Source: Gorillibacterium sp.
Lineage (GTDB): Bacteria; Bacillota; Bacilli; Paenibacillales; NBRC-103111
DNA: 5,530 nucleotides
Direction of reading: 5' to 3'
Assembly: GCA_023511325.1 (NCBI GenBank)
Contig: JAIMBU010000246.1
Coordinates: 1 to 5,530, forward strand
Both the position numbers and the translations under genes were made by a program. A model generated the notes under the pieces. The model was not told the DNA's origin, made no database searches, and was given only the letters and a program-made list of their open reading frames with translations. Each line of letters begins with the position of its first letter. Within the stretch, counting starts at the first letter, position 1. This document shows, in pieces, positions 1 to 5,091 of this stretch.

Positions 1-82
1 GGTATGAACTGATTGTATTGAATTATCATGAAAATACATTAAAATGTGATATAAAATCCAACAATGAGAATTGAAATAAAAC

Positions 83-117
83 AAATCATCAGTATAAGCA
101 CATCGCATAAATCATCA
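83..117. repeat. 9-bp direct repeat pair flanking promoter-like boxes
   Basis: The minus-strand word TGATGATTT occurs exactly twice, at 109-117 and at 83-91, 26 bases apart start to start. The first copy overlaps the putative -35 box and the second begins at the end of the putative -10 box. This could be a tandem binding site for a regulator or RNA polymerase-adjacent factor, or a coincidence in low-complexity AT-rich sequence. No protein can be assigned to it. Confidence 0.4.
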
Positions 118-118
118 A
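91..118 (-). promoter_or_regulatory. Possible leftward sigma-A promoter
   Basis: Read on the minus strand, TTGATG (113-118, 4 of 6 matches to the -35 consensus) is followed after 16 bases by TATACT (91-96, 5 of 6 matches to the -10 consensus). It points away from the operon, toward a gene that would start beyond the left edge and would have a leader of at least about 85 bases. AT-rich DNA yields such matches by chance, so this is a candidate only. Confidence 0.3.
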
Positions 119-158
119 TTACAAATTAAAATATGCTTTTAAAAAAATAAATTCTGAT

Positions 159-198
159 GGTAAAAGACCACCTCAAAAAATTGAAGTGGTCTTTTACC
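159..198 (-). terminator. Rho-independent terminator of the operon
   Basis: A perfect 13-bp inverted repeat (GGTAAAAGACCAC and its complement at 159-171 and 186-198) continues inward past one mismatch into TCAA/TTGA around an AAAA loop. The shorter core hairpin GACCAC...GTGGTC is followed directly by TTTT on both strands, so the element can work in either direction. On the minus strand a further T-rich tract follows at 139-152. It lies 64 bases past the stop codon of the GntR gene, the last gene of the leftward operon, where a terminator is expected. Confidence 0.88.
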
Positions 199-262
199 GA
201 TACGCCTATACTGACTGCGCTAATCCTTCAGCGGATTTGGCTGGTGAGCCATGCCGAAAAAA

Positions 263-994
263 TCAGGTGTCGTAGCTGACCACATATTGATGAAGCTCCG
301 TATTATAGTACCCGATGCTATACTCAATCAGCTTGCCTTCTCCGTCATAGGAGTTGCGCGAACGTTTTAATACATAGGCATACTCTGGCAGGTCAAGCAG
401 CAGCCGGGTGGCGGATGTGGCTCCCTCCACTGCAAAACGATCCTTGAAGTATTCCAGTGTAATATTCTTCTCCTCAAGCAGGTCATACAAGGACTGGATA
501 TTGATCTCTGTAGCGCCTGAATCTTTATCGGCAAGCGCTGCGGGCGTCAAAAAATGGATAAAATGGATGTAGGGCTGCCCATCCAGAATATAAAGGCGTT
601 CAATTCGCTGGCAAAAGGGTCCAAACAACTCATAGGCATATGAACCAGCTTCATTGCTGGCAAGCGCTGAGGAGAGCAGCCGTTTCTCAAGCTGATGCCC
701 CTCCTCCAGAAGGATTTCGGTGAATCGTTTCCCCTTTGACAGCATGGTGTACGAGGTATTGCGCAGGACAATCGTGCCAAATCCACTTTTCTTCTCTACA
801 TAGCCCTCCTGGGAAAGCTCCTTGATAGCATTGCGGACTGTCATTTTACTGACCTGAAATTCATTTTCCAGTTGCGGCTCGGAAGGAATAATCGTCCCCA
901 ACGGGTATACGCCTTGTATAATACGATCCTTGATAATCTTTTTAATTTGCAGATACAGAGGTCCCTTTTTACGTGTAATGGTCATCGACTTCAT
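263..994 (-). CDS. GntR-family transcriptional regulator with UTRA effector domain (HutC subfamily)
   Basis: This cytoplasmic DNA-binding regulator has 243 residues, the usual length for the HutC/UTRA branch of GntR. Residues 12-78 form the winged helix-turn-helix, with the classic pattern PSEPQLENEF, VSKMTVRNAIKELSQEG (48-64) and the wing GFGT (71-74). Residues about 95-238 match the UTRA ligand-binding fold, with RIERLYILDGQPYIHF, SLYDLLEEKNI and the late YDGEGKLIEYSIGYY segment. UTRA domains bind small effectors, often phosphosugars or sugar acids, and release the repressor from DNA. It is the last gene of the operon, one base after the kinase stop (TAG-G-ATG), so it is probably translationally coupled and autoregulated. 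An ATG at 985 (240 residues), with AGGA 8 bases upstream, is an alternative start. The effector is unknown; a pathway intermediate is my inference. Confidence 0.92.
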   Translation of the reverse strand: MKSMTITRKKGPLYLQIKKIIKDRIIQGVYPLGTIIPSEPQLENEFQVSKMTVRNAIKELSQEGYVEKKSGFGTIVLRNTSYTMLSKGKRFTEILLEEGHQLEKRLLSSALASNEAGSYAYELFGPFCQRIERLYILDGQPYIHFIHFLTPAALADKDSGATEINIQSLYDLLEEKNITLEYFKDRFAVEGATSATRLLLDLPEYAYVLKRSRNSYDGEGKLIEYSIGYYNTELHQYVVSYDT

Positions 995-995
995 C

Positions 996-2009
996 CTACC
1001 TTTCCACGTCTCCGATTGAATCCCTCATCACTTGAAAAATCTCCATTTCTGTAGCGTCGGGTGTGTCACCAGCAACCGTATGCGCCAGCATGGCTGCGGC
1101 TGCGGCAAAACGAACAGTCTGCTGCGGGGAATAGCCCTTCAGCTCTCCATGGACAATGCCACTAGTGAACGCATCCCCGGTGCCGATCCGGTCATATACG
1201 GAAAAGTTGAGCTTATCGGAAAATTCAAAAACGTCTTCTTTATATAGATAGCCGGTCAGAGAGTGTGTATTGTCCGCATTAATCTGGCGATGGGTACCAG
1301 CCGCGATCCTGATGCCATATTGCTGGACCACCTGCGGAATGAGCTGCTTCAGCTGTGCAACTCGATCAGATTCCTCCGTCCTCATGCCAAGAATAAACAA
1401 GGGGTCCTTCTCGTTCATCATAACGATATCCGCTAGCTGGAGCATTTCTTCATAATGAGACCTGGCCTTCGCATAGCCATTCTCTCCCCATAAGGATGGG
1501 CGATAGTTGAAATCAAATACGACCGTGCCGCCGTTAGCCTTCACATCTGCTGCCAGTTGCTTCATCTGCTTACGCACAATGTCATTCATCGCTAGCGTGA
1601 TGCCGCAAAAATGAATCACATCAATCTTCTCTGCTATAGCAGCATAATTATAGCTCTGGAGCGCTGCTGTGTTAAAGCTACTACCCAGGCGGTCTGTATA
1701 GGTGACTTTTCCTGGCCGGACACCAAAGCCATTCTCCAGGAAATACATGCCGACATACCTTCCGCCTCTGTTGATGTAAGCAGTGTGGATGCCAAGTTTG
1801 CGCAAATAAGCCAAAGCAGCCTCCCCGACAGAGCTGTCCGGTAGTGTGGAAATCAGAGAGCACTCATGACCAAAACGGCCCAGAGCGGCCGCGACGTTCA
1901 CTCCACTTCCCGAAAAGGAATAGTTCAGGCGGCTGCTTTGGGACAACGTCTCATAGCCGGGCACCTGCAGCCGCATCATCACTTCGCCGAAGGCGCCTAT
2001 TCTAGGCAT
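996..2009 (-). CDS. PfkB-family sugar kinase, 2-keto-3-deoxygluconate kinase type
   Basis: The 337-residue protein is a cytoplasmic ribokinase/PfkB-fold kinase that transfers the gamma phosphate of ATP to a sugar or sugar acid. The N-terminal signature GSGVNVAAALGRFG lies at 34-47. DFNYRPSLW (166-174) is typical of KDG kinases, and DRIGTGDAF (273-281) holds the anion hole and the catalytic base Asp279. Length fits the family. It starts at an ATG overlapping the aldolase stop by 8 bases, with only a weak GGTGG site 6 bases upstream, so translation probably relies on coupling. In this operon it would make KDPG from KDG for the aldolase. Alternatively it would phosphorylate D-glucosaminate before the ammonia-lyase acts. 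Family is certain; the exact substrate is inferred from motifs and neighbours. Confidence 0.88.
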   Translation of the reverse strand: MPRIGAFGEVMMRLQVPGYETLSQSSRLNYSFSGSGVNVAAALGRFGHECSLISTLPDSSVGEAALAYLRKLGIHTAYINRGGRYVGMYFLENGFGVRPGKVTYTDRLGSSFNTAALQSYNYAAIAEKIDVIHFCGITLAMNDIVRKQMKQLAADVKANGGTVVFDFNYRPSLWGENGYAKARSHYEEMLQLADIVMMNEKDPLFILGMRTEESDRVAQLKQLIPQVVQQYGIRIAAGTHRQINADNTHSLTGYLYKEDVFEFSDKLNFSVYDRIGTGDAFTSGIVHGELKGYSPQQTVRFAAAAAMLAHTVAGDTPDATEMEIFQVMRDSIGDVER

Positions 2010-2757
2010 ATTTGTCCACCAGCCTCTTCATCATCCCTAGCAGCACCTTGACATCGGCAATATTCGTCTGTCCTGTCGAAGCATCAATAATCGAGGAATA
2101 GACATGGGGAATCACCTGTGGCACACCGGATGCCAGGGCAATTTCAATAATTGGCTGGAAATTATCCATGTCGATGCCGCCGGTTGGCTCAAGGGCAAAG
2201 CCCTCTTCCCCGCATGCTTTGGCGACTGCGCAATACTCCTCCTCCAGCTTCAAGCCCTGCATGGGAAAATATTTCAAGGCATTGCCGCCCATATCGCGGA
2301 CGAGCGCAATAGCCGCCTTGATGGGAACAACGGCCTGCTCCCCCACCCGTGAGCTGATGGGTCCTGTCGATATATTCACATACCCTGCTCTACCGCTGGG
2401 AGAGACGAGACTATTGATCCAGCTGTCACGCTCTCCCAGGCTGGCCCGGGTTATTCCCACGGCAGGAAAGACCTGATTGATATGGCTTCCCCCGTAGCTT
2501 CTGGCGATTTCCGCAACAACGGCTGCCTGGCGATTGTCTCCTGCACCAAGCCCGATGGAAACCGCATCCTCGATTTCCACACCATATTGCTGCATGGCGA
2601 TGACGGCTGCTGCTGCATTTGGATAATTCTTGGACAATACCCCGACGATAACATGGCCTTCCGCTGCAGCAAAGATATCCTTGGCATTCTCGATACTTCC
2701 GGCCAGCACATTCAGTGCGGCCTTCTTCCTGTAGAAGCGCTTTTGAATATTAGACAT
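2002..2757 (-). CDS. 2-dehydro-3-deoxy-phosphogluconate (KDPG) aldolase, DgaF family
   Basis: The 251-residue cytoplasmic enzyme belongs to the DgaF group (also written DagF; the EF_0839-type family), which cleaves KDPG to pyruvate and glyceraldehyde-3-phosphate in the D-glucosaminate pathway. It has a TIM-barrel-like alternation, with GVLSKNYPN at 39-47 and GLGAGDNRQ at 69-77. ALKYFPMQG (160-168) has Lys162 as the likely Schiff-base lysine by analogy with the K-x-FP motif of KDPG aldolases. A phosphate-binding-type PTGGID motif lies at 191-196. It is not the short (about 210 residue) classical Eda aldolase. The ATG lies inside the last codons of the upstream dgaE-like gene (8-base overlap), with AGGGGG 8 bases upstream. 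Pairing with a DgaE-type lyase on one side and a KDG-type kinase on the other supports the assignment strongly. Confidence 0.88.
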   Translation of the reverse strand: MSNIQKRFYRKKAALNVLAGSIENAKDIFAAAEGHVIVGVLSKNYPNAAAAVIAMQQYGVEIEDAVSIGLGAGDNRQAAVVAEIARSYGGSHINQVFPAVGITRASLGERDSWINSLVSPSGRAGYVNISTGPISSRVGEQAVVPIKAAIALVRDMGGNALKYFPMQGLKLEEEYCAVAKACGEEGFALEPTGGIDMDNFQPIIEIALASGVPQVIPHVYSSIIDASTGQTNIADVKVLLGMMKRLVDKYA

Positions 2758-3862
2758 CCTGGATTCCCCCTGTGATTTGCCTTATTCTCGCTACAATAAC
2801 CTCCAGATCATCACCCTGCAACGACCGTGGATCAATATCAAAATAACCTTGCTTAAGTCCATAATCACGCGTATAGACTGCAATCTTCCCTTCACGAAGC
2901 TGGTCATTCACCGCTGTTGCATGGATGCCTGCGATAGCAGCGTCAATGCTCACGCGTGCACGAAAGATTGCCCGTCCCGCTTCATCCTGAACCACTTTGA
3001 CCGTTACGCCAGCAAGCTCGGATAAAGACTCGAGTACCTGAAGGGCTACCTTCTCTCGCTCACTCGTATCCTCTTTGGTTATGTACTCATCTAAGGCTTG
3101 AAGCAGTCCGAAGGTTGTTTCCTTGCCCACCTTCATGCTGCGACCAATACCATGGAGCTGCACCTTGACCCATTCCACATATTTTTTCTTGCCGCCGATA
3201 ATACCAGAGGTGGGGCCTTCAATCGCTTTAGAGCCACTGTAAATAGCCAGATCGGAAAATTTCACATATTTGTAGATGTCCTCTTCTGCTGCAGCATCAA
3301 CGATCAACGGTATCCCTCGGCTTTGGGCGATCTCCCAGGTCTCCTCCACGGAAATCATATTCTTCTGGACGCAGTGATGCGATTTTACATATAGTATGGC
3401 AGCTGTATGCTCGGAGATGGCAGCTTCAAGCTGCTCCTTGCGCCCCTCATTGGCATAGCCTGCTTCAATCAGCCGGCCGCCTCCCAGATAAATCATCGTC
3501 TCAACTGGAGCTCCATACTGAACATTGTGCCCCTTCAGCATGATGATCTCATTGCGAGCAATCGGCTCCTGGTGCAGGCGCAGACTTCTGCGGATATTTC
3601 CCTCCGTGACAATCGCGGCCACAGATAAGGCGATGCCGCTTGATGCCGAGTTCACCACAACCGCTGCCTCCGAGCCGAGAATATGGGCAATATAGTCGCC
3701 TGCCTTATTCACTAGGTCGGCAATCTCCACATAGCTCTGGCCGCCTTGCTTCATAGCATCCATAACGGTATCGGTGGGTGCGGAGACCCCCAATATGCTC
3801 ATACGTCCACTCGCATTAATGACACGCTTTAATCCATACCTAGCATGTAATGAGTGCTCCAT
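2750..3862 (-). CDS. DgaE-family PLP-dependent ammonia-lyase (D-glucosaminate-6-phosphate ammonia-lyase type)
   Basis: The 370-residue fold-type I PLP enzyme resembles SelA, but its closest known group is DgaE. In Salmonella that enzyme converts D-glucosaminate-6-phosphate to KDPG plus ammonia. Visible motifs are NASG (16-19), the loop SASSGIALS (72-80) and KSHHCVQK (160-167), which is characteristic of this group. VDAAAEED (188-195) contains the likely pyridine-binding Asp189. SGSKAIEGPTSG (209-220) has Lys212 as the expected PLP Schiff base. I chose the ATG at 3862 because a strong AAGGGAG lies exactly 9 bases upstream and the protein then begins at the family-like 'RYGLKRVINASG'. A longer frame exists from a TTG at 3901 (383 residues) but would lie deep in the upstream gene. 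The gene overlaps the amidohydrolase by 23 bases and the aldolase by 8. Whether the substrate is phosphorylated cannot be read from the sequence. Confidence 0.87.
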   Translation of the reverse strand: MEHSLHARYGLKRVINASGRMSILGVSAPTDTVMDAMKQGGQSYVEIADLVNKAGDYIAHILGSEAAVVVNSASSGIALSVAAIVTEGNIRRSLRLHQEPIARNEIIMLKGHNVQYGAPVETMIYLGGGRLIEAGYANEGRKEQLEAAISEHTAAILYVKSHHCVQKNMISVEETWEIAQSRGIPLIVDAAAEEDIYKYVKFSDLAIYSGSKAIEGPTSGIIGGKKKYVEWVKVQLHGIGRSMKVGKETTFGLLQALDEYITKEDTSEREKVALQVLESLSELAGVTVKVVQDEAGRAIFRARVSIDAAIAGIHATAVNDQLREGKIAVYTRDYGLKQGYFDIDPRSLQGDDLEVIVARIRQITGGIQDV

Positions 3863-4943
3863 TCGTGAAAACTCCCTTCGCTTCAATATAGTGATCGGCA
3901 ATCCGTTCCTCGCCCTCCGAATCCAAGAGTGCCAGCCTGCCGCTCCGCAAAGCGAAGAAGGTCAAATTGGCTTTTTGACCAACGACAATACCGCCCAGCT
4001 CGGGCTTGTTCAACCAGGCTGCCGCCTGGCTTGTCACTGCCTCGATCACCTCATCGAGACTGTAGCCCAAGCATAAGAACTTGGACAGCAGGTTAGACAT
4101 GCTATAGACAGGTCCATGAAGTCGGTTGCGACGGTAGATATCCGTGCTGATCGTATTCAGTCCAATCCCGGCCGCCTTGGCTTTCTCGGCTGTCTGAAAG
4201 GAAAAGCTGGCATTTCCGTGGCCGACATCCAGATGAACGCCCCGTTCGATCGCTGCAAGCAACTCCGGTAGCGGCTTTCCGTGTTGATCAAATACGTGAT
4301 TGGGCTTACCATTGAGATAGTGAGTTACAATATCCTTCCGCACCAGCAGCGCCAGCACCTCGCGAATGTCTGGCGGTGCGGAGCCGATATGAACCATAAG
4401 CGGCAGCTTGGTCTCGGAGGATAGCTGCCTAGCCAGCTTCAAGGGAATTATTCTATTTTCTTTAACAACGCTTTGACTGATACGCGCCTTCAGGCCGACA
4501 ATAAATTCGGGATAGCGCTGGACTGCCTTGATTACCTTGTCGTGATCAATCCATTCCAGTCGGGATAACTCATCAATCCGTTGGAGTCCGATATGTGAAA
4601 TATTGAGGAAGGCAAACACCTTTGTCATCGCCTGGGCGCTATCTGTGAACAACGTTCCGATACGGTCTGCTCCGCAGCTTCCCGCATCGACAATTGTAGT
4701 GACCCCTTGCTTCACACCAATCTCATCCATGTCATCGCCATAAGGATCAAATTCGGAAACAGCATGTACGTGCAGGTCAATCCAGCCGCTGGACACATAC
4801 AAGCCAGTTTCGTTAAAGTATTCCTTTGCTCCCTGGTCCTTGCTCGCGGGAATGATGTCCGTGATCATGCCGTCATCTATGTGAATATCGATGGCTTCTC
4901 CGTTAACCTGCTTCAAATTGCGCAGGACAATTCCCTTGTTCAC
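3840..4943 (-). CDS. COG3964-type amidohydrolase/deacetylase (EF_0837/AHA_3915 family metallohydrolase)
   Basis: The 367-residue protein is a cytoplasmic amidohydrolase-superfamily enzyme with a complete binuclear metal site. The visible ligands are HVH at 58-60, Lys152 (in GLKAR, the expected carboxylated lysine), His185 (MVHIG), His208 (THYLNG) and catalytic Asp268 (STDIY). Small beta segments before residue 55 and after about 320 form the usual flanking sandwich. Proteins of this group are often mislabelled dihydroorotase; a studied COG3964 member (Atu3266 of Agrobacterium) instead hydrolyses alpha-acyl carboxylates. Next to DgaE/DgaF it most simply deacylates an N-acyl-2-amino sugar acid. 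That substrate is inference. It is the first gene of the operon. The start is a GTG with AAAAGGAG 9 bases upstream; its 3' end overlaps the next gene by 23 bases. Confidence 0.87.
   Translation of the reverse strand: MNKGIVLRNLKQVNGEAIDIHIDDGMITDIIPASKDQGAKEYFNETGLYVSSGWIDLHVHAVSEFDPYGDDMDEIGVKQGVTTIVDAGSCGADRIGTLFTDSAQAMTKVFAFLNISHIGLQRIDELSRLEWIDHDKVIKAVQRYPEFIVGLKARISQSVVKENRIIPLKLARQLSSETKLPLMVHIGSAPPDIREVLALLVRKDIVTHYLNGKPNHVFDQHGKPLPELLAAIERGVHLDVGHGNASFSFQTAEKAKAAGIGLNTISTDIYRRNRLHGPVYSMSNLLSKFLCLGYSLDEVIEAVTSQAAAWLNKPELGGIVVGQKANLTFFALRSGRLALLDSEGEERIADHYIEAKGVFTNGALITC
3872..3878 (-). promoter_or_regulatory. Ribosome binding site deciding the dgaE-like start
   Basis: AAGGGAG on the minus strand lies inside the 3' end of the amidohydrolase gene, exactly 9 bases before the ATG at 3862. 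The same 9-base spacing is found for the other two strong sites in the window, before the GTG at 4943 and the GTG at 5092. It favours the ATG at 3862 over the TTG at 3901. Confidence 0.75.
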
Positions 4944-4952
4944 TTGCTTCAG

Positions 4953-4960
4953 CTCCTTTT
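4953..4960 (-). promoter_or_regulatory. Ribosome binding site of the first operon gene
   Basis: AAAAGGAG on the minus strand sits 9 bases before the GTG at 4943. It is the strongest site in the operon and supports a GTG start for the amidohydrolase. No in-frame ATG with a comparable site competes with it. Confidence 0.75.
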
Positions 4961-5000
4961 ATCCGAAAACCAGACTCTCTTTTTTAAATTAAGGATAACA

Positions 5001-5010
5001 CAGAATAGCA
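5001..5010 (-). promoter_or_regulatory. Weak candidate extended -10 for the leftward operon
   Basis: On the minus strand the sequence TGCTATTCTG carries an extended -10 motif: TG, one base, then TATTCT, 4 of 6 matches to the consensus. It lies about 60 bases before the GTG at 4943. No good -35 hexamer is seen 16-18 bases upstream, where the palindrome lies instead. A second possible -10 (TATATT) lies at 5019-5024, also without a good -35. The operon promoter must lie in this intergenic region, but I cannot fix it exactly. Confidence 0.25.
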
Positions 5011-5020
5011 TTAAAATGAA

Positions 5021-5032
5021 TATAACGTTATA
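5021..5032. promoter_or_regulatory. 12-bp perfect palindrome, candidate operator
   Basis: TATAACGTTATA reads the same on both strands and lies in the divergent intergenic region. Its centre is 83 bases from the amidohydrolase start and 65 bases from the start of the rightward gene. It overlaps the TATAAT box of the rightward gene. A dimeric repressor such as the operon-encoded GntR protein could bind here and control both directions. The centre (CG) is not the TA-centred pattern typical of many HutC-type operators, so assignment to that regulator is open. Confidence 0.45.
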
Positions 5033-5034
5033 AT
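5029..5034 (+). promoter_or_regulatory. Candidate -10 box for the divergent regulator gene
   Basis: A perfect TATAAT lies 57 bases before the GTG start at 5092. The hexamer 17 bases upstream (TAGCAT, 5006-5011) is a poor -35 box, so transcription may be weak or activator-dependent. The box overlaps the right half of the 12-bp palindrome at 5021-5032, so a protein bound there would hinder RNA polymerase. Confidence 0.4.
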
Positions 5035-5075
5035 ATTTAAGGGGACATTTCGGCTTCTGAATGAAACATACTACC

Positions 5076-5082
5076 AAGGGAG
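5076..5082 (+). promoter_or_regulatory. Ribosome binding site of the rightward regulator gene
   Basis: AAGGGAG lies 9 bases before the GTG at 5092. It selects this GTG over the in-frame ATG at 5122, which has no comparable site. Starting at the GTG also leaves a natural short cytoplasmic tail before the first membrane segment. Confidence 0.7.
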
Positions 5083-5091
5083 AGTACACTC

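Larger units (their letters stand above)
1..158. other. AT-rich intergenic region, no gene seen
   Basis: This stretch is strongly AT-rich compared with the coding DNA to its right. It shows no open frame with a plausible ribosome binding site on either strand. It lies beyond the terminator of the leftward operon, so it is probably upstream or spacer DNA of whatever gene lies to the left of the window. The only structure I can support in it is a direct repeat with a promoter-like element at 83-118, listed separately. Confidence 0.6.

Noticed and set aside
222..237. Small inverted repeat AATCC/GGATT after the GntR stop codon
   Set aside because: The stem is only 5 bp, has no T-tract and competes with overlapping pairings. 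The strong hairpin at 159-198 explains termination.
2168..2476. 102-codon plus-strand frame, with similar ones at 3098-3394, 3774-4076 and 4707-5033
   Set aside because: These are antisense to clearly conserved enzyme genes. Their translations show no recognisable domain and I see no promoter or ribosome binding site for them.
2750..3862. Annotation as selenocysteine synthase SelA
   Set aside because: The fold is shared, but the protein is shorter than typical bacterial SelA and carries DgaE-type motifs (KSHHCVQK, SGSKAIEGPTSG). No selB or selC is visible nearby.
3840..4943. Annotation as dihydroorotase
   Set aside because: The metal motifs are shared across the amidohydrolase superfamily, but no pyrimidine gene is nearby. 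The context (DgaE, DgaF, KDG-type kinase) and the COG3964-like sequence argue for a sugar-acid deacylase.
4944..5091. Riboswitch or structured leader in the intergenic region
   Set aside because: The 148 bases are too short and AT-rich to hold a recognisable riboswitch on either strand. Only the short palindrome stands out.
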